Source of the DNA: Halosaccharopolyspora lacisalsi
GTDB lineage: Bacteria; Actinomycetota; Actinomycetes; Mycobacteriales; Pseudonocardiaceae
Direction of reading: 5' to 3'
NCBI RefSeq assembly: GCF_014137975.1
Contig: NZ_JACGWZ010000004.1
Span: 62,001 to 126,000, forward strand
DNA length: 64,000 nucleotides
This document shows positions 46,211-55,820 of this stretch, piece by piece. The position numbers and the translations under genes were made by a program. The notes under the pieces were generated by a model. The model was not told the origin of the DNA and did no database searches. It was given only the letters and a program-made list of their open reading frames with translations. Numbering within the stretch: the stretch's first letter is position 1; each line of letters starts with the position of its first letter.

Positions 46211-47713
46211 ATGAACAAACCATCATCCCAGTTCTCCACGTCCCAGTTCTCCACGTCCCAGTCCTCCACATCCGAGTTCTCCACCATCGACACCGATCCC
46301 GTTGAGGGCATCGAGGTCGACCCCGTCCCCTCGCAAGCTCCCTCGACGGGCGAGATGGAGCGGGTCGAACGTGCGTCCCTGCGCCGTGTGCCGGGGCTGT
46401 CCACCGAACTCACCGACGTCACCGAGGTCGAGAACCGGCAACTGCGACTGGAGCGGGTCGTGCTCGTCGGCGTGTGGACCGAGGGCAACTCGGAGCAGGC
46501 CGAGGCTTCGCTGGCCGAACTGGGCCGCTTGGCCGAGACCGCCGGTTCGGAGGTTCTCGAGGGCCTCGTACAGCGCCGTGACCGGCCGGATCCCGCCACC
46601 TACGTCGGTTCCGGCAAGGTTCGTGAACTGCGTGACGTCGTGGTGGCCACCGGTGCCGATTCCGTGGTCTGCGACGGTGAGCTCGCTCCCGGCCAGCTTC
46701 GCCAGCTCGAGGAGAAGATCCAGGTCAAGGTCGTCGACCGTACGGCGCTGATCCTCGACATCTTCGCCCAGCACGCGAGTTCCAAGGAGGGCAAGGCCCA
46801 GGTCGAGCTGGCGCAACTGCAGTACTTCCTACCCCGCCTGCGCGGTTGGGGTGCGAAGATGTCGCGGCAGTCCGGCGGCGGTTCCGGTGGCGTCGGTAAC
46901 CGCGGTCCCGGCGAGACGAAGCTGGAGACCGACCGTCGACGGGTGCACAAGCGAATCACCAAGCTCCGCAAGGAGCTCGAGGGGATGCGCACGATCCGCG
47001 ACACCAAACGCTCCCAGCGAGTGGCCAACGCCGTCCCGAGCGTGGCCATCGCCGGTTACACCAACGCGGGCAAGTCCAGCCTGCTCAACGCCATGACCAA
47101 TACGGGAGCGCTCGTCGAGGACGCCTTGTTCGCGACACTGGATCCCACCACGCGGCGCACGTCGACACCCGACGGTCGGAACTACACCCTCGTGGACACG
47201 GTCGGTTTCGTCCGGCACCTGCCGCACCAGCTCGTCGAGGCCTTCCGCTCCACCCTCGAGGAAGTCACCGGCGCGGACCTGCTGGTACACATCGTGGACG
47301 GTTCGGACGCCACACCGCACGAGCAAGTGTCCTCGGTACGCGATGTCATCAGGGATATCGCCGAGGAGCACGGGCAACCGATGCCACCGGAGTTGCTGGT
47401 GGTGAACAAGACCGACGCGGTCAGCGCCACCCGTAGGGCCGAACTCGGCAGGCTGATGCCGTCCGCAGTCTTCGTCTCCGCGCACGGCGGCGAGGGGATC
47501 GACTCTCTTCGCGAGACCATCGCGAACCTGCTGCCGCGTCCCGACGTGTTCGTCGACGCTCTGGTTCCCTACACCAGGGGTGAACTCGTTTCACGAGTGC
47601 ACTCCGAGGGCGAGCTGGTCGACGAGGAGTACACGGCCGACGGCACCCATGTCCGGGCCAAGGTGCGGGTGGATCTGGCGCACGCGCTCGAACCGTTCGT
47701 GGGAGTGGGGTGA
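46211..47713 (+). CDS. hflX: Ribosome-associated GTPase HflX
   Basis: A 500-residue GTPase that splits or rescues stalled ribosomes. An N-terminal HflX domain contains RDRPDPATYVGSGKV; a coiled linker holds GPGETKLETDRRR; the G domain has G1 GYTNAGKSSLL, G3 DTVGFVRHLP and G4 VVNKTDA. ATG 46211 starts an unusual Ser/Thr/Gln-rich tract of 15-bp repeats (46226-46285) before an acidic linker, not part of the normal fold. It overlaps the next start by 4 bp. Confidence 0.95.
   Translation: MNKPSSQFSTSQFSTSQSSTSEFSTIDTDPVEGIEVDPVPSQAPSTGEMERVERASLRRVPGLSTELTDVTEVENRQLRLERVVLVGVWTEGNSEQAEASLAELGRLAETAGSEVLEGLVQRRDRPDPATYVGSGKVRELRDVVVATGADSVVCDGELAPGQLRQLEEKIQVKVVDRTALILDIFAQHASSKEGKAQVELAQLQYFLPRLRGWGAKMSRQSGGGSGGVGNRGPGETKLETDRRRVHKRITKLRKELEGMRTIRDTKRSQRVANAVPSVAIAGYTNAGKSSLLNAMTNTGALVEDALFATLDPTTRRTSTPDGRNYTLVDTVGFVRHLPHQLVEAFRSTLEEVTGADLLVHIVDGSDATPHEQVSSVRDVIRDIAEEHGQPMPPELLVVNKTDAVSATRRAELGRLMPSAVFVSAHGGEGIDSLRETIANLLPRPDVFVDALVPYTRGELVSRVHSEGELVDEEYTADGTHVRAKVRVDLAHALEPFVGVG
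46226..46285 (+). repeat. Four tandem 15-bp repeats at the hflX N-terminus
   Basis: Consecutive units begin at 46226, 46241, 46256 and 46271. The first two are identical (TCCCAGTTCTCCACG), the others differ at two to three bases. In frame they encode S-Q-F-S-T, S-Q-F-S-T, S-Q-S-S-T and S-E-F-S-T. Confidence 0.9.
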
Positions 47714-48765
47714 CCCGGGTTCCTCGAGGAGCTCTTCTCACCGCCACGGCATTGCTGATGTGGCCATCGGCAGCCACTGCCGGAACCGCCCCGAACCTGC
47801 CCTCGCCGGCCGAGCGGTGCCGCATGAGCGAGGGGGTATCGCCCGAGTTGTCGGGAATGGCCGCCGACGGCGACTCCTGGTACGTGGTGGAGGACGGGGG
47901 TAGTTCCCTGCGGGTCCACGTACTCGATCCGCGGGACTGTTCCGTGCGTGCGCTCCGCGCGGCGCGGACCAACCCCTACGACGTCGAGGACATGGCACTG
48001 GCCGACAACGGTGATGTCTGGCTCGGTGACACGGGGGACAATGACCTCCACCGGAAAACCGTCGCCCTGCACCGGATGACGCCGGACTCCGGGGCCGAGC
48101 TGTACCGGCTGACCTATCCCGACGGCCCGCATGACGCGGAAGCCTTGCTGCTCGGGCCGACCGGAGTGCCGTACATCATCACGAAGGACCCGCTCGGGAC
48201 GGCTGGAATCTACCGCCCGGCCGCCGAGCTGGTGTCGGGGCAGACCGCACCGTTGGAACAAGTCGGTTCGCTGCGAATGCGTTCGACCGATACTTCCGGT
48301 GGACCACTTCCGTCCGGATTCGGTTCGGTCACCGTGACGGGAGCGGCGATGAGCGCCGACGAGACGGTGGTCGCGGTTCGCACCTACACCGACGCGTACT
48401 TGTACCCCGTTCCGGCAGGTGACGTCCTGGCCGCGCTGAAGCGGGAACCGCTGCGGATTCCACTGCCGAACGAGCCGCAGGGGGAAGCGATCGCACTGAG
48501 TCCTGACGGCACCTTGCTCTCCGCTTCCGAAGACCAGCAGTCGATTCGTGCCGTGCCGGGTGCCGTCGCGGCGGCGAATTCCTTCGGCGGATCCCACACT
48601 CCGCCATCGCCCCGAGGTTCCAGCGACCGTGAGCCCAGCGAACCCGGTGCTGTGGGGCAACGGGAATCGCGAGAAACCTCGTTCGGGAGAACACTGCTTT
48701 TCGCCGGTGCGCTGGCTGCCGCCATCGTCGTGATCACCGGTGTGTTCCGGCGCCGGAAGCGATGA
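47710..48765 (+). CDS. Secreted propeller-like protein with C-terminal anchor
   Basis: A 351-residue exported protein: a signal peptide ending near A-T-A-G, a beta-strand-rich middle with DVEDMALADNGDVWLGDTGDN and EAIALSPDGTLLSASEDQQ suggestive of beta-propeller blades, a Ser/Pro-rich linker, and a C-terminal membrane helix with the basic end R-R-R-K-R. Function unknown. GTG 47710 overlaps the hflX stop (GTGA), so translation is coupled. Confidence 0.78.
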   Translation: MTRVPRGALLTATALLMWPSAATAGTAPNLPSPAERCRMSEGVSPELSGMAADGDSWYVVEDGGSSLRVHVLDPRDCSVRALRAARTNPYDVEDMALADNGDVWLGDTGDNDLHRKTVALHRMTPDSGAELYRLTYPDGPHDAEALLLGPTGVPYIITKDPLGTAGIYRPAAELVSGQTAPLEQVGSLRMRSTDTSGGPLPSGFGSVTVTGAAMSADETVVAVRTYTDAYLYPVPAGDVLAALKREPLRIPLPNEPQGEAIALSPDGTLLSASEDQQSIRAVPGAVAAANSFGGSHTPPSPRGSSDREPSEPGAVGQRESRETSFGRTLLFAGALAAAIVVITGVFRRRKR

Positions 48766-48823
48766 AGCATTCGGTGGAGGAACACGGGAGGCTGGTCTCA
48801 CCGAGTTGGTGAGGCCTGTGGGG

Positions 48824-49546
48824 TCACAGGCGGCGCAGTACTGCCACGACCTTGCCCAGCACGGTCGCCTCGTCCCCCAGAATCGGCTCGTAGGCGTTGT
48901 TGTGCGGCACCAACCAGACGTGGTCCTCGGTGCGTTTGAAGGTCTTGACCGTGGCCTCGCCCTCGATCATGGCTGCCACGACATCACCGTTGTCGGCATC
49001 GGGTTGTTGGCGCACCGCCACCCAGTCACCGTCGGTGATGGCCAGATCGACCATGGAATCACCGACGACCTGAAGCAGGAATAGCGCCCCCTCACCCACG
49101 ATCTCCTTGGGGAGTGGAAAGACTTCGTCGATCGATTCCTCGGCGAGGATCGGCCCACCCGCAGCGATCCGCCCCACGACCGGAACATAGGCGGGATTCG
49201 CCTGCCCGGCGATTTCGGGATCCGCGTTGTTGCCGTCCGTGACCAGCACTCCCACTGTGCGGGGGCGGTGCGCGTCACGCTTGAGGTATCCCTTCCGCTC
49301 GAGCACCCTGAGTTGGTAAGCGACCGAGGAGGTCGAGGTCAGACCGACCGCATTACCGATCTCGCGGACACTCGGCGGATAGCCGTGGGCGCGCATCCAT
49401 TCCCGGATCGCGTCCAGAACCTTGCGCTGGCGTTCGCTGAGTTCCTCGGTGGAACCCTGCTGAGTGGGCAGGACGGATACCTCGGCCGGTGTGTCCTCGG
49501 CACCGCTCACCCGGTCCTCCAGCGAATCGGTAGCATTACTGGTCAC
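48824..49546 (-). CDS. lexA: SOS repressor LexA
   Basis: Represses DNA-damage genes until RecA stimulates self-cleavage. The 240-residue protein has a winged-helix N-terminus ([20 protein letters not shown] and [15 protein letters not shown]), the cleavage bond Ala129-Gly130 in [10 protein letters not shown], Ser164 in VVGDSMVDL and Lys201 in EATVKTFKR. The first 30 residues are an extension typical of actinobacteria. GTG 49546 (or 49549) follows GGGAGG. It is divergent from the small membrane gene, and both have SOS boxes. Confidence 0.97.
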   Translation of the reverse strand: MTSNATDSLEDRVSGAEDTPAEVSVLPTQQGSTEELSERQRKVLDAIREWMRAHGYPPSVREIGNAVGLTSTSSVAYQLRVLERKGYLKRDAHRPRTVGVLVTDGNNADPEIAGQANPAYVPVVGRIAAGGPILAEESIDEVFPLPKEIVGEGALFLLQVVGDSMVDLAITDGDWVAVRQQPDADNGDVVAAMIEGEATVKTFKRTEDHVWLVPHNNAYEPILGDEATVLGKVVAVLRRL

Positions 49547-49620
49547 CACTGCCTCCCGTTGACGCGAACCGCACCGGCGTCGGTGCACGGTTTCCACGGT
49601 AGAGGTCACCCTGATGAAGA

Positions 49621-49636
49621 TCAAACACCAGTTCGA
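49621..49636. promoter_or_regulatory. LexA box in the lexA promoter
   Basis: TCAAACACCAGTTCGA, read on the minus strand as TCGAAC-N4-GTTTGA, matches the SOS consensus. It is 75 bp upstream of the lexA start, as expected for autoregulation. Confidence 0.8.
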
Positions 49637-49694
49637 GTGAATTTACGGTGTTTTGGTGTATTCGGAGCGTGTTCATGATACAGCTTCGCATGCG

Positions 49695-49717
49695 TGTTCG
49701 ATCGAACACAAATTCGA
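49695..49717. promoter_or_regulatory. LexA box before the small membrane gene
   Basis: TCGAACACAAATTCGA at 49702-49717 matches the SOS box at all but one outer position, and overlaps a perfect 14-bp palindrome (TGTTCGATCGAACA, 49695-49708). The site lies 25 bp before the ATG at 49742. Confidence 0.8.
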
Positions 49718-49741
49718 TCTCGCTGCGTCGTGGGAGGCGTC

Positions 49742-50101
49742 ATGGGCAGATACACCGAAGCGGGAAACGACTCCGGTCCTTCGCGTCGGGGTGGTTCCGC
49801 GTGTCGTGGCGGCACGCACTCGGCGCTCGGGGCCATCGCGCCCGAGTCGTGTGCGCGCGGTAGCCTGCCGGCTCGGCGAGGAGGGGCGCCACGCCGTGCC
49901 GACCTCGTCGAGCAGGGCTTTCGTGGATCTCGTGAGACTTTCGGTGCCGCGCCTTCGCGCGGGGCGGCCGAGTGGGGGTGGCTCGCCGCCGCGGCCGTGT
50001 TCAGCTTTCTGCTGGTCCTGTTGGTGGGGTTGGTCGGCACGCGTCCCGGGGTTGATCCGAGCCCCGCGGCCCCGCCCCCGGGGGCGGTCGTGCCGTGGTG
50101 A
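49742..50101 (+). CDS. SOS-controlled single-pass membrane protein (Rv2719c/YneA position)
   Basis: A 119-residue protein starting at ATG 49742 with GGGAGG upstream. An Arg/Gly/Ser-rich N-terminal 75 residues is followed by one membrane helix (about 79-98, WGWLAAAAVFSFLLVLLVGLVG) and a short Pro-rich end. In other actinobacteria the gene here, between lexA and nrdR, encodes a division-inhibiting protein with a LysM or wall-binding part after the helix (Rv2719c, YneA-like). That part is absent here. A cell-division role is inferred from position and the SOS box only. Confidence 0.68.
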   Translation: MGRYTEAGNDSGPSRRGGSACRGGTHSALGAIAPESCARGSLPARRGGAPRRADLVEQGFRGSRETFGAAPSRGAAEWGWLAAAAVFSFLLVLLVGLVGTRPGVDPSPAAPPPGAVVPW

Positions 50102-50184
50102 GTCGGCCTCGTGCCGGTGCCGGCGGAGGCGGCACGCGCGTGCCGTGCCGGTTTGCCTCCCGTTCGGGGGCGGATTAGAGTCGG

Positions 50185-50200
50185 ACACAACATCTAGTAG
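50185..50200. promoter_or_regulatory. Probable NrdR box
   Basis: ACACAACATCTAGTAG lies 119 bp before nrdR and resembles the NrdR boxes of actinobacterial nrdRJ promoters (A/C-rich, partly palindromic around CTAG). A second box at the usual spacing is not convincing. Confidence 0.5.
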
Positions 50201-50318
50201 TTTCACAGCTGTAATTACTCCACAGGTTGGGTTTGAGTAGTGTTCGGGTGTCTACGCCCGGTAGCTGGTCGAGCGAGGCGGCGGGGTCGGCGGTGTTCGC
50301 GGGAAAGGGGGTGTACCG

Positions 50319-50780
50319 GTGCGGTGTCCGTTCTGCCGAGGTGATGACTCCAAGGTCGTCGACTCGCGCGAGGTCGAAGAGGGTCAGGCCATTCGCCGCA
50401 GGCGGTCCTGTTCGGAGTGCGGTAGCAGGTTCACCACGATCGAGGAACTCGTTCTGACGGTGGTCAAGCGCTCCGGAGTCACGGAGCCCTTCAGTCGCGA
50501 CAAGGTCGTTCGGGGGGTGCGCCGGGCGTGCCAGGGACGGCCGGTCGAGGACGACGCGCTCCAACAGCTCGCCCATCGGGTGGAGGACGCCATCCGTTCG
50601 TTGGGGCTGTCCGAGGTGCCCAGCCACGAGGTGGGGCTGGCCATCCTCGGTCCCCTCCGCGATCTGGACGAGGTGGCCTACCTGCGGTTCGCCAGCGTGT
50701 ATCGCTCCTTCTCCTCGGTGGAGGACTTCGAGAAGGAGATCGCGGACCTGCGGACCGTCGGCGACGGCTACGCCGAGTGA
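50319..50780 (+). CDS. nrdR: Transcriptional repressor NrdR
   Basis: Represses ribonucleotide reductase genes in response to (d)ATP. The 153 residues comprise an N-terminal zinc ribbon (CPFC at residues 3-6 and CSECGSRF) and an ATP-cone ([25 protein letters not shown]). The start is GTG 50319, right before C-P-F-C. It is the first gene of an nrdRJ unit. Confidence 0.96.
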   Translation: MRCPFCRGDDSKVVDSREVEEGQAIRRRRSCSECGSRFTTIEELVLTVVKRSGVTEPFSRDKVVRGVRRACQGRPVEDDALQQLAHRVEDAIRSLGLSEVPSHEVGLAILGPLRDLDEVAYLRFASVYRSFSSVEDFEKEIADLRTVGDGYAE

Positions 50781-50955
50781 AACGAGAGTGTCAGTGGGTA
50801 AGTCGCGTGGGCGCGCTCGCAGCGCCACCGGGGGGAAGAAGCGGCAGCGTCAGGCCTTGCGGGGGCCTGGTCAAGACGGGATGCGGCCGAACCGGACGGG
50901 GAGCCCGGACGGGGGCAAGGCAGGACGAGCGAGTGACAAGGGAGAGGGTCAGGCC

Positions 50956-53778
50956 ATGACAGAGACCGTCGGTAACCCGGCCGCGGCGGGGAAACCCGAG
51001 GACGAGGGAACGAACCGGGGAATCCGGGTGCCGCGCGTCCACACGACGGAGGGGGTGCATCCCTACGACGAGGTGACGTGGGAGTCACGCGACGTGGTGA
51101 TGACCAACTGGCGCGACGGCACGGTCAACTTCGAGCAGCGGGGTGTGGAGTTCCCCGAATTCTGGTCGTTGAACTCGGTGAACATCGTGACCAGCAAGTA
51201 CTTCCGCGGAGCGCTGGGCACGCCGGAGCGGGAGAGCAGCCTGCGTCAGCTCATCGACCGGGTTGTCAAGACCTACGTGCGCAACGGCGTGGAGTACGGG
51301 TACTTCGCCACCGAGAACGACGCCGAGGTCTTCGAACACGAGCTGACCTGGATGCTGCTGCACCAGGTGTTCAGCTTCAACTCGCCGGTCTGGTTCAACG
51401 TCGGTACCGAGTCCGCGCAGCAGGTCTCGGCGTGTTTCATCCTGTCGGTGGACGACACGATGGAGTCGATCCTCGACTGGTACAAGGAAGAGGGACTGAT
51501 CTTCAAGGGCGGTTCCGGCGCCGGGCTCAACCTGTCGCGGATCCGTTCCTCCAAGGAGTTGCTGTCCTCCGGCGGCACCGCCTCCGGTCCGGTGTCGTTC
51601 ATGCGCGGTGCCGACGCCTCGGCGGGCACCATCAAGTCCGGCGGGGCGACCCGTCGCGCGGCCAAGATGGTGGTGCTCGACGTCGACCACCCCGACGTCG
51701 ACGAGTTCATCGAGACCAAGTCGAAGGAAGAGCACAAGATCCGCGCTCTGCGCGATGCCGGTTTCGACGTGGACCTCGGCGGCGCCGACATGTCCTCGGT
51801 GCAGTACCAGAACGCGAACAACTCGGTTCGCGTCACCGACGAGTTCATGCGCTCGGTGGAGAGCGACGGGAAGTTCGGGCTGCGTGCTCGTACCGACGGT
51901 TCCGTGATCGAGACCGTTCGGGGCAGGGACGTCTTCCAGAAGATGGCCAGGGCCGCGTGGGAGTCGGCCGATCCCGGCATCCAGTACGACGACACGATCA
52001 ACGACTGGCACACCAGCCCGGAAAGCGGCCGGATCACGGCCTCCAACCCCTGCTCGGAGTACCTGCACCTGGACAACTCCAGCTGCAACCTGGCCTCGCT
52101 GAACCTGATGAAGTTCCTGCGGGACGACCTGACCTTCGACGCGGAGCTGTTCGAAAAGACCGTCGAGCTCGTCATCATGGCGATGGACATCTCGATCTGC
52201 TTCGCCGACTTCCCGACTCAGGCCATCGGCGACACCACGCGCAGCTTCCGTCAGTTGGGCATCGGTTACGCCAACCTGGGCGCGCTGTTGATGGCCACCG
52301 GTCACGCCTACGACTCCGACGGTGGCCGTGCGCTGGCGGCGTCCATCACGTCCCTGATGACGGGAACGGCCTACAAGCGTTCCGCCGAGCTGGCCGGTGC
52401 CGTCGGTGCCTACGACGGCTACGCGCGCAACGCGGACTCCCATCAGCGCGTGATGCGCAAGCACGCTGCGGCCAACGACCTGGTGCGGACGTACCACCAC
52501 AATGATGTCGCCGTGCACCGGTTGGCCACCAAGGTCTGGCAGGAGAGCCTGGAGATCGGCGCTCGCAACGGTTGGCGCAACGCACAGGCTTCGGTGCTGG
52601 CACCGACCGGCACCATCGGTCTGATGATGGACTGCGACACGACCGGCGTCGAACCGGACCTGGCACTGGTCAAGTTCAAGAAGCTGGTCGGTGGCGGTTC
52701 GATGCAGATCGTCAACCAGACGGTGCCGCGGGCGCTGCGAGCCCTGGGGTACCAGGAGGAGCAGATCGAGGCGATCGTGGAGTACATCGCCGAGTACGGT
52801 CACGTGATCGACGCTCCCGGACTGCGGCCGGAGCACTACGAGGTGTTCGACTGCGCGATGGGTGAGCGCTCGATCGCTCCGATGGGGCACGTGCGCATGA
52901 TGGCGGCGGTGCAGCCGTTCATCTCCGGCTCGATCTCCAAGACGGTCAACATGCCGGAAGAGGCCACCGTGGCCGATGTCGAGGAGATCTACTTCGAGGG
53001 CTGGCGGCTCGGTCTGAAGGCGTTGGCGATCTATCGCGACAACTGCAAGGTCGGTCAGCCGCTGTCGGCGGGCAAGTCGGGCAAGGGCGACGACAAGGCC
53101 GCCGAGAAGCAGATCGAGTACCGTCCGGTCCGCAAGCGACTGCCGAAGAAGCGTCCCAGCGAGACCATCTCCTTCACCGTGGGTGGTGCCGAGGGGTACT
53201 TGCACGCCGGTTCCTACCCCGACGACGGATTGGGCGAGATCTTCGTCAAGCTCGGCAAGCAGGGTTCCACCCTGGCCGGTGTCATGGACGCCTTCTCGAT
53301 GTCGATCTCGGTCGGTTTGCAGTACGGCATTCCGCTGGAGTTCTACGTATCCAAGTTCCAGAACGTGCGCTTCGAACCCGCCGGGATGACCGACGATCCC
53401 GACGTGCGCATGGCCAGCAGTGTGCTCGACTACCTGTTCCGCAGGCTGGCGCTGGACTACCTGTCCTACGAGAAGCGGGCGCAGCTGGGCATCTTCACCA
53501 TCGACGAGCGCAACGCGCAGGCAGCCGAGTACGATTCCGGGCCCGCTGCCGGCGGTGCCGAGCTCGACACCATGCGCTCCACGGTGGACTCCTCGTCCGA
53601 CTCCTCCCGGTCCGGCGGTGAGGACAACCAGGCGGTGGGGAGTTCGACCGAGCTGATGGAACTGAGGTTGGGCAAGGCCGCGGACGCACCGCTGTGCATG
53701 ACCTGCGGCACCAAGATGCGTCCTTCCGGTGCCTGCTACCTGTGCGAGGGATGCGGGGCCACTTCCGGCTGCAGCTGA
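50956..53778 (+). CDS. nrdJ: Vitamin B12-dependent (class II) ribonucleotide reductase
   Basis: Makes deoxyribonucleotides using adenosylcobalamin, so oxygen-independently. The 940-residue protein shows FNSPVWFNVGTES and ACFILSVDDTME, GGSGAGLNLSRIR, NPCSEYLHLDNSSCNLASLNL (active-site and substrate residues) and a C-terminal redox/zinc tail CMTCGTKM..CYLCEGCG. A GTG at 50788 would add a basic 56-residue leader; I prefer ATG 50956 with GGGAGAGGG upstream. No cobalamin riboswitch was noticed before nrdR. A hairpin follows. Confidence 0.96.
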   Translation: MTETVGNPAAAGKPEDEGTNRGIRVPRVHTTEGVHPYDEVTWESRDVVMTNWRDGTVNFEQRGVEFPEFWSLNSVNIVTSKYFRGALGTPERESSLRQLIDRVVKTYVRNGVEYGYFATENDAEVFEHELTWMLLHQVFSFNSPVWFNVGTESAQQVSACFILSVDDTMESILDWYKEEGLIFKGGSGAGLNLSRIRSSKELLSSGGTASGPVSFMRGADASAGTIKSGGATRRAAKMVVLDVDHPDVDEFIETKSKEEHKIRALRDAGFDVDLGGADMSSVQYQNANNSVRVTDEFMRSVESDGKFGLRARTDGSVIETVRGRDVFQKMARAAWESADPGIQYDDTINDWHTSPESGRITASNPCSEYLHLDNSSCNLASLNLMKFLRDDLTFDAELFEKTVELVIMAMDISICFADFPTQAIGDTTRSFRQLGIGYANLGALLMATGHAYDSDGGRALAASITSLMTGTAYKRSAELAGAVGAYDGYARNADSHQRVMRKHAAANDLVRTYHHNDVAVHRLATKVWQESLEIGARNGWRNAQASVLAPTGTIGLMMDCDTTGVEPDLALVKFKKLVGGGSMQIVNQTVPRALRALGYQEEQIEAIVEYIAEYGHVIDAPGLRPEHYEVFDCAMGERSIAPMGHVRMMAAVQPFISGSISKTVNMPEEATVADVEEIYFEGWRLGLKALAIYRDNCKVGQPLSAGKSGKGDDKAAEKQIEYRPVRKRLPKKRPSETISFTVGGAEGYLHAGSYPDDGLGEIFVKLGKQGSTLAGVMDAFSMSISVGLQYGIPLEFYVSKFQNVRFEPAGMTDDPDVRMASSVLDYLFRRLALDYLSYEKRAQLGIFTIDERNAQAAEYDSGPAAGGAELDTMRSTVDSSSDSSRSGGEDNQAVGSSTELMELRLGKAADAPLCMTCGTKMRPSGACYLCEGCGATSGCS

Positions 53779-53810
53779 TTCGCGGTCACCGGGTAACCGA
53801 AGTGGACCAC

Positions 53811-53847
53811 GGCGGGGAGTCGACGGAAGTCGGCTTCCCGCCGTTCG
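53811..53847 (+). terminator. Hairpin after nrdJ
   Basis: An 11-bp stem with one G-T pair (ACGGCGGGGAG / CTTCCCGCCGT) around a 14-nt loop, about 30 bp past the nrdJ stop. Confidence 0.5.
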
Positions 53848-53978
53848 TCGTGGGGGGCAGTGCCGCGTCACCCGATTCGTCGAATGGCGAGAAAACGCCG
53901 TGCGCAGTGATTGACATCCTCGCCCGGGCGGTCAACGCTGGACGACATTGACTTGTCGTCGGCTCCCCGGGACAGCGC

Positions 53979-55787
53979 ATGTGGCGTGTTCGAACGATCC
54001 TGCTCGCGACGGTGACCGCACTTCTCTCGACAGGGTTACCGGCCGCGGCCGCTCCGCCCGGCCCGGTGTTCGACAACGGTGCGGCCCAGCCGGTTTTCGA
54101 TCCGAGCAGCGCGATACGCGAAAGTGCTTTTGTCCGGGCTCCCGTGGACAGTGACCACGACGGCAGATCCGACCGGGTGCACGTTCAGGTGGTCCGTCCG
54201 AAGGCGACCGAACGAGGTTTGGACGTTCCGGTCGTTTATCGGGCCAGTCCGTATTACGCGGGACTGAACGACGTCGCCAACCACGGTGTGGACAGGGAGC
54301 TCTACGCGCCGGGACGACCGGGTTCGACGTCGGGTTCCGGTCGGTCGAGCGAACGAGCCGGTGACGAACGGCTGGCGATGGCGGGCGGGAGCGCCGCCGC
54401 GATCAGTTGGCCTTACGAGGAATACCTGCTCGCGCGTGGCTACGCGGTGGTCTACGCCGAATCGCTCGGGAGCGGGGCCTCCACCGGTTGCCCCACCTCG
54501 GGGGGCCGCAACGAGACGATCGGCGCTCGTTCGGTGATCGACTGGCTGAATTCGCGGGCACCCGCCCGGGACGGCGCGGGCAACCCGGTAGCGGCCGACT
54601 GGACGACGGGTGAGGTCGCCATGATGGGAGTGTCCTACAACGGCACGCTGCCGAACGCGGTGGCGGCCACCGGGGTCGAGGGCCTGGAAGCGATCGTGCC
54701 GATCGGCGCGATCTCGAGCTGGTACGACTACTACCGAGCCGACGGAGCGGTGGTCGCGCCCGGTGGCTATCAGGGTGAGGACACCGACGTCCTGGCCAAG
54801 GCCGTGCACACCAACGACGCGGACTGTCGTCGGGAGATCGCGCGGCTTTCCGCGAAGCAGGACCGCCGCACAGGCGATTACAACGCTTTCTGGGACGAGC
54901 GCAACTACCTCGACGACGCCGACGAGGTGGAAGCCGCTGTGCTCATGGCCCACGGGCTCAACGACTGGAACGTCAAGACGAAGCAGGCCGCTCAGTGGTA
55001 CGAGGCGCTACGGGAGAACGGCGTCGCGCACAAGATCTGGTGGCACCAGTCCGGTCACACGGATCCGATCACGCTGCGCAAGGACGAGTGGTTGCGCACG
55101 GTGAATCGCTGGTTCACCCGCTATCTCCACGGCGTGCAAAACGGTGTCGAGCGGGAATCGAGGGCCACGATTCAGCGGGAGGACTCCAGTTGGACCCGGG
55201 AGCCGGAGTGGCCCGCTCCGCGAGCGCACGAGGTGCCGCTGAAACCGTCGTCGGGCGGTGACCAGCGTGGGGGGCTGAGCGTGTCCGCACGGGGCGACCG
55301 CGATGTGACCGAGGTGTTGCGGGACGACGCGAGCAAGCGCGCGGAAAAGCTGGCGGCGGCGCCGAGTTCCCCCCACCGGTTGGCTTATTTCACCGGGCCG
55401 TCGGCTGAGCCGGTGCGCATCAGCGGGACCGTGAGCGCCGACCTCGCGCTGTCGTTCGACCGGCGAGCGGCGAACGTGACCGCGATGTTGGTGGACCTGG
55501 CTCCGGACGGGACGACGACCCCGATCACTCGTGGTTGGACCGATCCGCAGAATCGGCACTCGCTCGACCGGACATCGCCGATTCGGCCCGGTCGTCAGTA
55601 CCGGATCGGTGTGCGGATGATGCCCGACGACTACGTGCTTCCCACCGGACACAGGCTGGGGCTCGTGGTGCTTTCCAGCGATCACGAGTTCACGCTCCGC
55701 CCGGATCCCGGCACGAGGTTGAGCCTGGACCTGGGAGCCAGTCGTGTGCGCGTGCCGGTGGTGGGTTCGGTTCGGCAGTGGCGCTGA
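53979..55787 (+). CDS. Secreted Xaa-Pro dipeptidyl-peptidase-like hydrolase (S15/CocE)
   Basis: A 602-residue exported alpha/beta hydrolase of the X-Pro dipeptidyl-peptidase/CocE family. A signal peptide ending A-A-A-A-P is followed by the catalytic domain: nucleophile Ser219 in MGVSYNGTLP, acid Asp in AHGLNDWNVK, His in HQSGHTDP, with the oxyanion Tyr in YRASPYYAGL. A C-terminal beta-rich jelly-roll (XPD C domain) begins near residue 400. In streptomycetes related enzymes trim Xaa-Pro ends of secreted proteins. The next exported gene starts 33 bp on. Confidence 0.9.
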   Translation: MWRVRTILLATVTALLSTGLPAAAAPPGPVFDNGAAQPVFDPSSAIRESAFVRAPVDSDHDGRSDRVHVQVVRPKATERGLDVPVVYRASPYYAGLNDVANHGVDRELYAPGRPGSTSGSGRSSERAGDERLAMAGGSAAAISWPYEEYLLARGYAVVYAESLGSGASTGCPTSGGRNETIGARSVIDWLNSRAPARDGAGNPVAADWTTGEVAMMGVSYNGTLPNAVAATGVEGLEAIVPIGAISSWYDYYRADGAVVAPGGYQGEDTDVLAKAVHTNDADCRREIARLSAKQDRRTGDYNAFWDERNYLDDADEVEAAVLMAHGLNDWNVKTKQAAQWYEALRENGVAHKIWWHQSGHTDPITLRKDEWLRTVNRWFTRYLHGVQNGVERESRATIQREDSSWTREPEWPAPRAHEVPLKPSSGGDQRGGLSVSARGDRDVTEVLRDDASKRAEKLAAAPSSPHRLAYFTGPSAEPVRISGTVSADLALSFDRRAANVTAMLVDLAPDGTTTPITRGWTDPQNRHSLDRTSPIRPGRQYRIGVRMMPDDYVLPTGHRLGLVVLSSDHEFTLRPDPGTRLSLDLGASRVRVPVVGSVRQWR

Positions 55788-55820
55788 TCCCGCGGAGCGG
55801 AGCGCGCTCGGGAGGTTCGC

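Noticed and set aside
50102-50318. Cobalamin riboswitch before nrdR-nrdJ
   Set aside because: No B12-box-like GCCACTG segment was found in the 217-bp leader; only an NrdR-type site was seen.
51085-53871. A 928-codon open frame antisense to nrdJ
   Set aside because: It mirrors nrdJ codons in high-GC DNA, has no ribosome site and no recognisable domain; nrdJ itself is certain.
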